A stretch of DNA of 15,426 bases from Lachnospiraceae bacterium. Lineage in GTDB: Bacteria; Bacillota; Clostridia; Lachnospirales; Lachnospiraceae. Position numbers and translations under genes: made by a program. The notes beneath the pieces were generated by a model that saw only the letters and a list, made by a program, of their open reading frames with translations, was not told where the DNA came from and did no database searches. The first letter of the stretch is position 1. The number at the start of each line of letters is the position of its first letter. The DNA lies in assembly GCA_017444545.1 (NCBI GenBank), contig JAFSWJ010000333.1:1-15426 (forward strand), in the 5' to 3' direction. Below are positions 1 through 7,584 of this stretch, piece after piece.

Positions 1-168
1 CATGGAAAAATAGTATATCAGCTCCCTTATCCCTGCCAGCTCCAGAGAAACCCCCAGGATCAACAGTATGAACGGATACCCGAACTCTGTTTCATATACC
101 ATCAGCGCTGCGCCGGATATCATGAACAGAGCAGCGATAATACTTCCTATCCTTTTAATCTGATTCAT
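1..168 (-). CDS. Small membrane protein, C-terminus cut by window edge
   Basis: An open frame of 56 codons reads from an ATG at 168 down to position 1 without a stop, so the 3' end lies outside the window. The start is well supported by an AGGAGGA sequence at 174-180, five bases before the ATG. The start overlaps the end of the upstream DUF6765 gene by 14 bp, so the two are probably translationally coupled. The visible peptide begins MNQIKRIGSI and has two hydrophobic stretches, about residues 8-23 and 31-55, with few charged residues. It resembles the short helical repeats of DUF308/HdeD-like membrane proteins, but the part seen is too short to be sure. No function can be assigned. Confidence 0.65.
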   Translation of the reverse strand, partial: MNQIKRIGSIIAALFMISGAALMVYETEFGYPFILLILGVSLELAGIRELIYYFSM

Positions 169-1327
169 GCTTCTCCTCCTGTACGGCACTTATGAGTTTT
201 GCATAATCCCGGATCCCTTTGAGTCCCTTTCCGTTGTAGTTTACGGATATCCCGGCCAGGGGATTTTTGGATCTGTAGATCCTTCCCGTAACCATACTTT
301 TTTGTTTCAGGGCCGCTATGATGAACTGCCCCAGATAGGTATCATCCTTTTGATCCTTTTCGGCATGGATGTATTCATCCATGTATTTTTTGATATCAAA
401 ATCTTCTATTTCCCGGCCGGAAAGATTCTTTCCGAATTCCTTCCAGTCCTCATTTGCATTGAGCTGTCTTTTCCTCAAAATACCATCTATCGTTTCCGAC
501 CACCGGCTTATGCTCTCCTTTTCGTAGCGTCCTTTTTCAAACTCCTCCCGCTCACCCCGTAAAAACTTCATTGCGTAGATCATCTGGCAAAAAGCATTCA
601 TGTAGTCGGAGGGATTATCCTTTATTATCTCCTCATAATCACCCCAGGCCGGAAGATACCTGTATCTGGCAAAGCTGTAGTCGGGGAAATGTCCTGCCCT
701 GCCGTGCCCGAGGTTCATCACGGCCATCTCCTTTGGCTGATACAGGGTGTTCGTATAAATTCCCTCAAACACATCATCGGGAGCCGAAGGATTGTGAGTG
801 AAACGTATCTGTCTTTCCGTTGTCTTCCCGTCCATTTCAACCGTTTCATAGAAATGATAATTTGTATTATTTATCACCAGGGAAGGAGTTCCCGCAAAAT
901 ATCTGTGAGCCCAGGTGTCTGCCAGAACATGCATTGCCAGACCCACCGCCGGAAGAGAAGTATTTTTTGCAAGTCCCACCGTCTCTTTCACAAGCTCACT
1001 GTCCGGTCCGCAGATAAGCCTGTATCTGTGCATATAACTTTTTGAGCGTTTGGGCTTCTTTGCATAAAGATCGTATGGCAGGAAATGAAAGGATGCCCAG
1101 ATCCTTGTGATATCCTGCAATCCTACAACATCCATTCTGGCATCCATCATCTCCAGCTGGAGCTGGGTGGTGGCCGCCGACAGCGGAGCTTTGAGTTTTG
1201 TCAGAAATGTTTTTGAACAAAGATCCACCAGCTGTGCACCGTAACAGATCTGCATGCTCTCCTCATGCGAATAGCCTGCAATAAAGGCGGCGCAGTATGT
1301 GGCGTAATAATGAAAATCTTCCTGCAT
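155..1327 (-). CDS. DUF6765 family protein
   Basis: A 390-residue soluble protein that I recognise as DUF6765-like, a family seen in Clostridia and other bacteria whose function is not established. Visible hallmarks are the N-terminal MQEDFHYYATYCAAFIAGY segment and the motif MHVLADTWAHRYFAG near residues 132-146, where spaced His and Asp residues look like possible metal ligands. Further His and Asp residues occur in FTHNPSAPDDVFEG. There is no signal peptide and no membrane segment. The ATG at 1327 lies one base after the stop of the upstream gene, and the next gene overlaps its stop, so it sits inside a tight operon behind the EAL gene. A metal-dependent hydrolase fold is possible, but that is inference. 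Confidence 0.75.
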   Translation of the reverse strand: MQEDFHYYATYCAAFIAGYSHEESMQICYGAQLVDLCSKTFLTKLKAPLSAATTQLQLEMMDARMDVVGLQDITRIWASFHFLPYDLYAKKPKRSKSYMHRYRLICGPDSELVKETVGLAKNTSLPAVGLAMHVLADTWAHRYFAGTPSLVINNTNYHFYETVEMDGKTTERQIRFTHNPSAPDDVFEGIYTNTLYQPKEMAVMNLGHGRAGHFPDYSFARYRYLPAWGDYEEIIKDNPSDYMNAFCQMIYAMKFLRGEREEFEKGRYEKESISRWSETIDGILRKRQLNANEDWKEFGKNLSGREIEDFDIKKYMDEYIHAEKDQKDDTYLGQFIIAALKQKSMVTGRIYRSKNPLAGISVNYNGKGLKGIRDYAKLISAVQEEKHESD

Positions 1328-1328
1328 G

Positions 1329-1829
1329 TCAGTTACCGTCCTTTATTATCTTTTTCATAGCAGATGAATAATAAATGAGCTGTCCGAGGATCACGCTCAG
1401 TATGAGATCACTGAAGGCTGAAGCAAATATCGTGTCCGTCATCTTCGATGCGGGTCTTGAAGTGAAATACGAAGGAAGAGAAAACAGAGTAAAAAGAAAA
1501 AGAAGCCATCCGAAAATGATATAAGCCACTTTTCCTTTTGGTTTCAAGGCTTCCTGAACGGCAGTTATTCCTACATAGAAATGCCAGCAGAAGATCCAGA
1601 TTGAAAGGACAGTCAGAAGGATGAAAGCAATCTGTTTTTCATCACCTGATTTAAGTTCGGCCAGATCCGACAGATACTCTTCCGCATTGAAAAAATAGAT
1701 CATGTAGACCTTGACGACTGACCATGCACCAAAAATGATCATTCCCAGTCCGCTGATGATCACTTTGTCCTTGTATCGTCTGTAATTTACCAGTTCTTCC
1801 GTTCGTATGATGCTTTCTTCTGTTTTCAT
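1329..1829 (-). CDS. Four-helix integral membrane protein, unknown function
   Basis: About 166 residues from the ATG at 1829. The frame can be extended to a TTG at 1859, but that would overlap the upstream EAL gene by 23 bp. The ATG has an AAGGAG sequence about 12 bases upstream, which is somewhat long, and lies 7 bp after the EAL stop. After a charged N-terminus there are four clear hydrophobic helices: VIISGLGMIIFGAWSVVKVY, IAFILLTVLSIWIFCW, VAYIIFGWLLFLFTLFSL, and a last one around FSDLILSVILGQLIYY. No catalytic or binding motif is visible and I do not recognise the family. Its place between an EAL protein and a DUF6765 protein, with almost no spacing, points to co-transcription. Confidence 0.75.
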   Translation of the reverse strand: MKTEESIIRTEELVNYRRYKDKVIISGLGMIIFGAWSVVKVYMIYFFNAEEYLSDLAELKSGDEKQIAFILLTVLSIWIFCWHFYVGITAVQEALKPKGKVAYIIFGWLLFLFTLFSLPSYFTSRPASKMTDTIFASAFSDLILSVILGQLIYYSSAMKKIIKDGN

Positions 1830-1836
1830 CTGACTA

Positions 1837-3474
1837 TCAGGCTCCTTTGCCCTGAACAAAGAAATTCCGCAGTTCTCCTATGGGGATCGGTTTGGAATAT
1901 TTATAGCCCTGCAGATATGACGCGGACATCTCTTTACAGCGCTCTTCATCTTTCTGGTCTTCTATTCCTTCATACAGCACAGCATAATCAAGCTGTGAAA
2001 AAAGACCCGCAAGGCTTCCGACCATTTTTCCCGATCTTTCATTCCCGTCACTTGCAATGACAAGAGACCGATCAAACTTGATGATGTCAAAGGGCAGCTC
2101 CAGGATACGCTCCATGTTGGAATAACCGGTGCCGAAATCATCCAGATAGAATTTGATGCCATGTTCTTTCATCTCATATATCGTGTTCTTTGCCATGATA
2201 AAATCAAGCTCGGTCTGTGTCTCTGTTATCTCAAAGGCAACCTTTTCCTCCGGTATCCCCGCCGTATGTATTATTTTGATCACCTTTTCAGACAGATTTT
2301 CGTCACGAAGATCAAGCATTGAAAGGTTGACGGAGAGTCTTTTGAAATCATAACCCTCATCCAGAAACTTTTTTATCTCATCACAGGTCTTTTTCAAAAT
2401 GATCCATGTCAGTTCATGGATATATCCGTTTTCCTCGGCAGCTTCTATGAACTTGCCGGGAGGTACTATGCCGAGATCCGGCAGTTCAAGTCTCATCAGT
2501 GTTTCAGCAGTATCATATTTTCCTGTCCGGATACTGAAGACAGGCTGGCAGTAGACAAGCACTCTCGGATCGTCGGGATCTTTTTTCCGGCAGATGTCTT
2601 TCAGCTGCTCCAGGATGTATTCGTTTTCCCGGAAACGTCTGACATCACTCTCCTCAACCATATGTACTCCCGTTGTGCTCATCTGGCGCTCGATATCCCG
2701 TATGAAAGCTGTGTATTCATTCTTTTTGCTTATCTCATCTATGGATTCTCCAACGACTATGCGATAGTTGTATGAATGCTGATCCAGTTTTTCGCGCACT
2801 GTTCCCAGCATTTCCCTGCATTTTTCCATATAATCGAGATTCCGGTCTTTTCGGGCAATGAATATGAAATGTCCGGCCATGATCTGATAGAGAGATCCTA
2901 TCTTGAAGATCATTCCCGCCGTTTCCCTGATCATGGTCCGTATATCCTCGGGAAGCTTTGCATTCTCCGGATCAAGATCCTTGATGTGAAGACTTACAAA
3001 AAGGAATTTCTTTTTGATCCTGCTGTAAAATCTGATAGTGTCCTTTAATGAATCCAGATCGGCAGCGCCGAGCCTTGCATCGATGGGATTTGAGTGGAGC
3101 AGGTAAAGGATGGCTACCGTTGGCGGCAGAAATGAAGCTACCGTAAAGGAATTCTGGTTGTGTCTTCCCTGCGAAACAAGGACCATGAAGGAGATCGCTA
3201 TGGTTCCGTAAAACCCGAACATAACCCTCTTGTACAGATTCCTGCCAAACCTGAGGGTGAGTATCACTATGATGATCAGAAACAGGATGTAACCTGTCAG
3301 AAATACATTTATAACACCGGACGAATGAGTGGCCGGGTCAGCGCTGATCCCCTCTCCCGTCACTGCGACAAAGATATCTCCCGTGATCACCAGGATATAC
3401 AGAAGTATCGATGTCGACATGATCAGATGTTTTCTTTTTCCCTTCAGTTCAAGAAGTGAGACTATATATACCAC
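1837..3474 (-). CDS. EAL-domain c-di-GMP phosphodiesterase, main part of a frameshifted gene
   Basis: This 545-codon frame encodes membrane helices, a degenerate GGDEF domain and a C-terminal EAL domain that would hydrolyse c-di-GMP to pGpG. The EAL hallmarks are kept: AETLMRLE in place of the EAL motif (Glu retained), VNLS, EITET, DDFGTGYSN, IKFDRS, YEGIE and LQGYKYSKP. The GGDEF signature is replaced by MAGHFIF, so cyclase activity is not expected. The frame begins in the middle of a membrane helix at a GTG with no ribosome site. The missing N-terminus is found in the adjoining frame at 3462-3785. Read together with one extra T they give about 640 residues with roughly seven helices, then GGDEF-like, then EAL. 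As written in this sequence the gene is broken, or the base is a sequencing error. Confidence 0.85.
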   Translation of the reverse strand: MVYIVSLLELKGKRKHLIMSTSILLYILVITGDIFVAVTGEGISADPATHSSGVINVFLTGYILFLIIIVILTLRFGRNLYKRVMFGFYGTIAISFMVLVSQGRHNQNSFTVASFLPPTVAILYLLHSNPIDARLGAADLDSLKDTIRFYSRIKKKFLFVSLHIKDLDPENAKLPEDIRTMIRETAGMIFKIGSLYQIMAGHFIFIARKDRNLDYMEKCREMLGTVREKLDQHSYNYRIVVGESIDEISKKNEYTAFIRDIERQMSTTGVHMVEESDVRRFRENEYILEQLKDICRKKDPDDPRVLVYCQPVFSIRTGKYDTAETLMRLELPDLGIVPPGKFIEAAEENGYIHELTWIILKKTCDEIKKFLDEGYDFKRLSVNLSMLDLRDENLSEKVIKIIHTAGIPEEKVAFEITETQTELDFIMAKNTIYEMKEHGIKFYLDDFGTGYSNMERILELPFDIIKFDRSLVIASDGNERSGKMVGSLAGLFSQLDYAVLYEGIEDQKDEERCKEMSASYLQGYKYSKPIPIGELRNFFVQGKGA

Positions 3475-3785
3475 ATACAGGAGCAGGTTGGAAAAAGCAG
3501 ACCATGATAGATGATCCTGATGATATTGACATTGCTGTAGTCTCCTCCGGTCACCCTTCCGTATGAGATATGGTAGCCCATATCCGCAGTGGCGGAAAGA
3601 AGCAGATAGATGACTATATTTACAAAGATGCCTGAATTACTGTTCTTTTTGATATAGGAACCGGCAAGAAGTGCAAAGATCGCCATGCACATTGCAACTA
3701 CCGTGATGTCCCCAACCGGCGAATAATTATCAAAATATACCACTGTTCCCATAGCGAGCCTGCCTTGAAGAAAAAAGTCTTTCAA
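3462..3785 (-). CDS. N-terminal membrane part of the frameshifted EAL protein
   Basis: This frame holds the first helices of the EAL protein: one near VVAMCMAIFALLAGSYI, one near IFVNIVIYLLLSATADMGY, and the start of a third at IIRIIYHGLLF. It then runs into a meaningless tail (PTCSCMWYI) and a stop at 3462. The downstream frame continues the third helix naturally as LLLYVVYIVSLLEL. The listed left-most start is a TTG at 3785 with AAGGA close in front. An ATG at 3752 with a weak AGGCAGG upstream gives an alternative start 11 codons later, and I slightly prefer it because the predicted transcript start leaves little leader before the TTG. Alone it would make a short membrane peptide of no obvious use. 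Confidence 0.6.
   Translation of the reverse strand: MKDFFLQGRLAMGTVVYFDNYSPVGDITVVAMCMAIFALLAGSYIKKNSNSGIFVNIVIYLLLSATADMGYHISYGRVTGGDYSNVNIIRIIYHGLLFPTCSCMWYI
3492..3496 (-). other. Probable frameshift site in the EAL gene (A5 tract, T5 in the coding strand)
   Basis: The coding strand reads CTG CTT TTT CCA in the upstream frame. Adding one T to the five-T run gives CTG CTT TTT TCC AAC CTG CTC CTG, i.e. LLFSNLLL, which joins the two open frames into one continuous membrane helix. A short homopolymer is the usual place for a one-base deletion or a read error. Confidence 0.8.
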
Positions 3786-3802
3786 GTCCTTATTATCCTA
3801 AA

Positions 3803-3831
3803 AGTATATCAAATTAAAGATTTATCTGCAA
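3803..3831 (-). promoter_or_regulatory. Predicted sigma-A promoter of the EAL gene operon
   Basis: On the minus strand TTGCAG (3831-3826) and TATACT (3808-3803) are separated by 17 bp. The -10 matches consensus at 5 of 6 bases; the -35 keeps only TTG. The predicted start of transcription is near 3796, just before the EAL gene. It lies in the 56 bp gap after the RumA-like gene, so the EAL gene, the four-helix gene, DUF6765 and the small membrane gene can form a separate operon. Confidence 0.5.
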
Positions 3832-3841
3832 TGATGGTGAT

Positions 3842-5218
3842 TCAGCCTCTGCCTGTTTTCGTGAGCAAACAACAGACTTCCACATGGGCTGACTGACAGA
3901 ACTGGTCATAGGGTCTGACCCGCTTTATCCCGTATCCTGCATCACACAGATGCTTCACATCTCTTGCAAGGGTCGCAGGATCGCAGGACACATAGACTAT
4001 CTTTTCGGGAGATGCTTTGATAACGGCATCAAGGGCCGGTCCTTCCATTCCGGAACGCGGAGGATCGAGGATGACAACATCAGGTCTGCCTTTTGCTGCC
4101 ATTTCCGGCAATACAGTCTCTGCTGCTCCTGTGATGAAATCCGCATTTTCTATACCATTGAGAGCTGCATTTTCCTTTGCATCATCAATGGCCTCTTTTA
4201 TTATCTCGATACCGGTGATCCTCCTGCAGTGTCCTGCCAAAAACAGTGTAATGGTCCCGATTCCGCAGCAGACATCCCATACCTCTTCCTTTCCGGAAAG
4301 GTCAGCAAATTCCAGCGCTGCACCGTACAGCCTTTCGGCGATATACGGATTGACCTGATAAAAGGAAAAGGGTGAGATCTGAAACTTAAGTCCGCAAAGG
4401 ATGTCCGTGATATACCCGCTGCCGCAAAGGATCCTGTTTTCCGGTCCCAGAATGACATTTGTATTATCCCTGTTTGTGTTTAATACAACCGTCGTCACAT
4501 TGCCGGCAGCTTTCAAAGCTTCACAAAGGGCCTCTTCATGTGGCAGGGCGTCACCGCTTGAAACGATGACTGCCATGATCTGCCCCGTCGCAAAGGCCTT
4601 TTTGAGGACCAGATGCCGGATATCCCCGGTGAGTGACCCTTCATCATAGGCGGCTATCCCTTCTCTTTTCATGAAGTCAAGCATTGCCTTCAATATCCCG
4701 GCAAACTCCTTTGGAAGCAGTATGCAATCATCATTTGAGATGATCTCATGACTTCTTCCGGCAAAAAATCCAGCCGTCAGTTCACCGCTTCTGCCATATC
4801 CTATGGGATACTGGGCCTTGTTTCTGTATCTGAAGGGTTCGTTCATCCCCACGGCATCCTCTGTCACCCTGTCGATGATGTCCCTGTCTATGCCTCCTAT
4901 CCTGACAAGGCACTCCTTTACCCTGTCCCTTTTGTATCCAAGCTGTCTGTCATAGCTTACAGCCTGCAGGGTGCATCCCCCGCACTGTCTTGATACCGGG
5001 CAGGGTGCGTTGACCCTGTCGGGAGACGGTCTGACGATCCTCATGACCCTGCCGAAGGCAAGGCTCTTTTTCACTTTTGTGAGTCTGATCTCACAGACAT
5101 CTCCCGGGACGGAATCTTTAATAAAAATGGGAAAGCCATCAGCCTTTGCTATGCCTTCCCCATTTGATCCGAGTGAGCTTATCTCAAGTGTCAGAACATC
5201 GTTTTTCCTATATTCCAT
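3842..5218 (-). CDS. rlmD: 23S rRNA (uracil-5-)-methyltransferase, RumA/RlmD family
   Basis: S-adenosylmethionine-dependent enzyme that makes 5-methyluridine in 23S rRNA. From the ATG at 5218 it is 458 residues, normal for the family. Order of parts: a TRAM-type RNA-binding beta domain (about 1-60); iron-sulfur cysteines at C73, C79 and C82 (CPVSRQCGGC) with the fourth at C165; a Rossmann methyltransferase domain with WDVCCGIGTITLFLAGH at 314-330; DPPRSGM at 385-391; and the catalytic Cys at C412 in YVSCDPATLARD. An upstream ATG at 5242 would add eight residues and overlap YhaM more; I chose 5218 because family members start near MEYRKND, though its ribosome site is weak. It overlaps the end of yhaM by 11 bp. 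Gram-positive members (RlmCD type) may modify two uridines, so the exact target is inferred. Confidence 0.9.
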   Translation of the reverse strand: MEYRKNDVLTLEISSLGSNGEGIAKADGFPIFIKDSVPGDVCEIRLTKVKKSLAFGRVMRIVRPSPDRVNAPCPVSRQCGGCTLQAVSYDRQLGYKRDRVKECLVRIGGIDRDIIDRVTEDAVGMNEPFRYRNKAQYPIGYGRSGELTAGFFAGRSHEIISNDDCILLPKEFAGILKAMLDFMKREGIAAYDEGSLTGDIRHLVLKKAFATGQIMAVIVSSGDALPHEEALCEALKAAGNVTTVVLNTNRDNTNVILGPENRILCGSGYITDILCGLKFQISPFSFYQVNPYIAERLYGAALEFADLSGKEEVWDVCCGIGTITLFLAGHCRRITGIEIIKEAIDDAKENAALNGIENADFITGAAETVLPEMAAKGRPDVVILDPPRSGMEGPALDAVIKASPEKIVYVSCDPATLARDVKHLCDAGYGIKRVRPYDQFCQSAHVEVCCLLTKTGRG

Positions 5219-6155
5219 CGGTAGTCTTTCTGATATTTGCATCCAAAAACCTGTTATAACCGAGCCACCTCGTGTCCGTCACCTCTCCCAGAAGCTCAGT
5301 CAGTGTCTCAAGCTTTGCATCCGTATTGTCCGCAAGGTTCAGCGCCATGGCCTCTATCAGCTCCGGAACCTTGGGTGATCCGAATTCCAGCTGTCCGTGG
5401 TGTGCCAGTATGCAGTGCTGCAGCTCATGCTTTAATTTCTCCGGAAAACCCGGGATCTCCCTTATATGGTCAGCTATCATCTCGCTTCCCATCACGATAT
5501 GTCCCAGAAGCTGTCCTTCATCGGTATAGTCGTTCTGAGGAAAACTCGACAGTTCCCTTGTTTTCCCGATATCGTGAAGCATGGCTGCGCTGATGAGAAG
5601 ATCGTGGTTGAGCAACGGATAAGCCTTTGTATAATACTCACAAAGAGCCGTCACTGCCAGGGTATGCTGCATCAGCCCACCCACAAAACCATGGTGTACC
5701 AGCTTTGCCGCGGAGCTTTTTCTGAAAATGCTGATGAAATCCGCGTCCTTTTCAAAAAAAGAAAGCAGAAGCTCCTGAAGAAACGGGTTCTTCACATTCC
5801 TGCAGACTGCCAGAAGCTCCCTGTACATCTCATCATTGTCTCTGGGACTGACGGGCAGATAATCGGCCTCGTCATATTCGCCATCCGCTGCCCTTCGGAG
5901 TCTTTTAATGGAAACCTGTATCTGATTGTTAAAGATCAGCGCATCGCCTACGATATATATGTAATCGAGTGAATCAAAATCTCCTATCCCCGAGGAAGAC
6001 GGTTCCCAGACCTTTGCATCTGCTGTCCCTGTCTTGTCCTGCAGCGTCACGTTCAGGTATTCCTTTCCGTTTTTTGTCACTGCGGATGTGACCTGTTTGC
6101 AAAGATATATGTCGGAAAGCTTGTCCCCTTCCTTTAATTCCTTTAAGTACCTCAT
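5208..6155 (-). CDS. yhaM: 3'-5' exoribonuclease, YhaM family
   Basis: A 315-residue protein with the YhaM layout: an N-terminal OB-fold nucleic-acid-binding domain (about residues 10-90, including KNGKEYLNVTLQDKTGTADAKVW) and an HD-type metal-dependent nuclease domain. The HD residues visible are H164 in GGLMQHTLAV, H194-D195 in AAMLHDIGK, H219 in LGHIVMG, and the pair in ILAHHGQLEFGSP, followed by NLADNTDAK. Family members trim RNA, and in some species single-stranded DNA, from the 3' end in the cytoplasm with Mn or Co. The start at 6155 is firm: an AAGGAG lies five bases before the ATG and the gap to the preceding stop is 2 bp. It is the middle gene of a three-gene unit with the HtrA-like gene and the RumA-like gene. 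Confidence 0.92.
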   Translation of the reverse strand: MRYLKELKEGDKLSDIYLCKQVTSAVTKNGKEYLNVTLQDKTGTADAKVWEPSSSGIGDFDSLDYIYIVGDALIFNNQIQVSIKRLRRAADGEYDEADYLPVSPRDNDEMYRELLAVCRNVKNPFLQELLLSFFEKDADFISIFRKSSAAKLVHHGFVGGLMQHTLAVTALCEYYTKAYPLLNHDLLISAAMLHDIGKTRELSSFPQNDYTDEGQLLGHIVMGSEMIADHIREIPGFPEKLKHELQHCILAHHGQLEFGSPKVPELIEAMALNLADNTDAKLETLTELLGEVTDTRWLGYNRFLDANIRKTTDGI

Positions 6156-6157
6156 CT

Positions 6158-7477
6158 CTACTCCTTTGAAGTGACCGTCGCTTCAAGCTTCATTTCCTGG
6201 TACTCTCCCCTGGAAAATCTCTGTACGGTTATAGTCACATCATCATCCGGCTCCAGCTGTCCCAGAGCTTCGGTATAATCACCAAAATCCGATATCTCTT
6301 TTTCACCCATCTTCACTATGACATCCCCGCTCTGGATCCCTGAGATCATTGCGGGAGAGCCGGATATGGTGGATGTAACATATGCTCCGGATGGTACCCC
6401 GAAATCCTTTGACGCCTCATCGGTCACATCTATTCCATAGATCCCCAGATACATGGCATCTCTGTCATTGGCCAGTCTTTCCAGAAGGCTTTTCATATCG
6501 GAGATGGAATACGCCGTTATTATATTTTTTGTATCGTCTTCCGCATAAGCTGTAGTAATGATACCCATCACGCTTCCGGAATAGTTTATGATCACTCCGG
6601 AAGCATTGGAACTTCCGTAGATGTCGGTGGTTATCAGATGAGTGTTCATATCCGTCATCTGTTCCTCATTCGTATTTGAGGTAATGAGTCCGTAGGCCTC
6701 AGATCCCCTGATCCCCAGAGGGTTTCCTATGGCTATCACCGGAGTGCCCACAACCGACGGGTAGGATGAATTTCCAAGCCTGGCTATCGATATGGTTTCC
6801 TTTGTCTCTTCGCTCATATCATCAAGACTCACCCCGACGGTCTCAAGTCCGGTATTTGAATCCGCCTTCACAATCCTTGCTCCGACTGTCTCGCCGTTCA
6901 CAAATGAAACGGATACTTTTTCCGCACCGTCCGTGACGCTCTTTGATGTGAGGATCATCAGCTCCTTTTCACTTTGGGCTATGATCAGTCCGGCTCCGTT
7001 ATTGCTGTTTTCGTAGGTGTTGTCAAACCAGTCGGTATTTGATACGGATCCTGTCACCGTTACTATGGACTTTTCCGCCTCACGCGCAGTCTCGTGCAGT
7101 GATATGTAGAGTTTTTCATAACTTTCGGGGGTGATCAGAACCTTGTTTGTTATATTATTGATAACTGTCCTTGCAGGCTCGCTGTTTTTTGCCGGGGGCT
7201 CCTCCCTTTTTTCATCCTCCTCTTTTGTATCCGTAATATCGTCTTCCGATACAGCTTCAGCTGAGGATACGGTCTCTTCTTCGGAGGACAGGCTGATCTG
7301 ATAGGGCTTTACCTCTCCTCTGACGGTTTCCATGCCCCTCATCGTAAAATAAAAGCAAACAGCCGCAACAACCCCGAATACCACTGCCAGCAACAGAGTT
7401 GTAATGAATTTCACAAACAGCTTTTTCTTGTTTACAGGCTTGTCTTTGATTTTCTCCTTGATAAAAGCAGACGACAT
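6158..7477 (-). CDS. Membrane-anchored HtrA-like protein with PDZ domain, triad residues missing
   Basis: A 439-residue protein: a basic cytoplasmic N-terminus, one membrane helix (about 20-45), an acidic low-complexity linker (about 64-100), a trypsin-like domain (about 130-335) and a PDZ domain (about 340-425, with SGSPAMISGIQSGDVIVKM). The overall HtrA/DegP pattern is clear, with VIAIGNPLG at 247-255. The catalytic residues are not: the His position in ILTSKSVTDGA is Ser180, the Asp position in DSNTGLETV is Gly210, and the nucleophile position in GSSNASGV is Ala292. It is therefore probably not a protease, and may act as an extracellular chaperone, scaffold or sensor. The start at 7477 has GAGGG five bases upstream; a TTG at 7507 in the same frame is at the predicted transcript start and is unlikely. 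It is first in the unit with yhaM. Confidence 0.88.
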   Translation of the reverse strand: MSSAFIKEKIKDKPVNKKKLFVKFITTLLLAVVFGVVAAVCFYFTMRGMETVRGEVKPYQISLSSEEETVSSAEAVSEDDITDTKEEDEKREEPPAKNSEPARTVINNITNKVLITPESYEKLYISLHETAREAEKSIVTVTGSVSNTDWFDNTYENSNNGAGLIIAQSEKELMILTSKSVTDGAEKVSVSFVNGETVGARIVKADSNTGLETVGVSLDDMSEETKETISIARLGNSSYPSVVGTPVIAIGNPLGIRGSEAYGLITSNTNEEQMTDMNTHLITTDIYGSSNASGVIINYSGSVMGIITTAYAEDDTKNIITAYSISDMKSLLERLANDRDAMYLGIYGIDVTDEASKDFGVPSGAYVTSTISGSPAMISGIQSGDVIVKMGEKEISDFGDYTEALGQLEPDDDVTITVQRFSRGEYQEMKLEATVTSKE

Positions 7478-7482
7478 ATTTA

Positions 7483-7487
7483 CCCTC
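7483..7487 (-). promoter_or_regulatory. Ribosome binding site that fixes the HtrA-like start
   Basis: GAGGG on the minus strand ends five bases before the ATG at 7477. No comparable site precedes the in-frame TTG at 7507, so the shorter 439-residue product is preferred. Confidence 0.7.
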
Positions 7488-7500
7488 AAAACAATTTTCG

Positions 7501-7528
7501 TGAACAATTAATTATTATAGTTTATAAT
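7501..7528 (+). promoter_or_regulatory. Possible mutS2 promoter, overlapping the divergent one
   Basis: On the plus strand TGAACA (7501-7506, 4 of 6 consensus bases) is followed after 16 bp by a perfect TATAAT (7523-7528). A second TATAAT at 7534-7539 has no good -35. Either way the mutS2 promoter would overlap that of the divergent HtrA-like operon, so the two may compete for polymerase. Confidence 0.4.
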
Positions 7529-7542
7529 ATGCCTATAATCAA
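7514..7542 (-). promoter_or_regulatory. Predicted sigma-A promoter of the htrA-like / yhaM / rumA-like operon
   Basis: On the minus strand TTGATT (7542-7537) and a perfect TATAAT (7519-7514) are 17 bp apart. The predicted start of transcription is near 7507, giving a leader of about 30 bases before the ATG at 7477. This is the best promoter seen in the window. Confidence 0.7.
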
Positions 7543-7584
7543 TGAAATAAAAACGGACTGTTGTTACAATTTCGTGAACCTGTT

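Larger units (their letters stand above)
7491..7579. repeat. Pair of direct repeats flanking the divergent promoters
   Basis: ACAATTTTCGTGAAC at 7491-7505 and ACAATTTCGTGAAC at 7566-7579 differ by one T and are 75 bp apart. They lie on both sides of the overlapping promoters. One is at the start of the predicted HtrA-like leader, the other directly before the mutS2 ATG. The core TTCGTGAA is an imperfect palindrome. They may be operators or leader elements; no function is shown by the sequence alone. Confidence 0.6.

Noticed and set aside
3480..3500. Programmed -1 ribosomal frameshift joining the two EAL frames
   Set aside because: The slip codons CTT TTT would re-pair as GCT TTT, not a standard slippery heptamer, and no clear stem or internal ribosome site was seen nearby. 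Loss of one base is simpler.
4017..4358. Plus-strand open frames opposite the RumA-like gene
   Set aside because: They run against the conserved methyltransferase domain and show no family motif or ribosome site.
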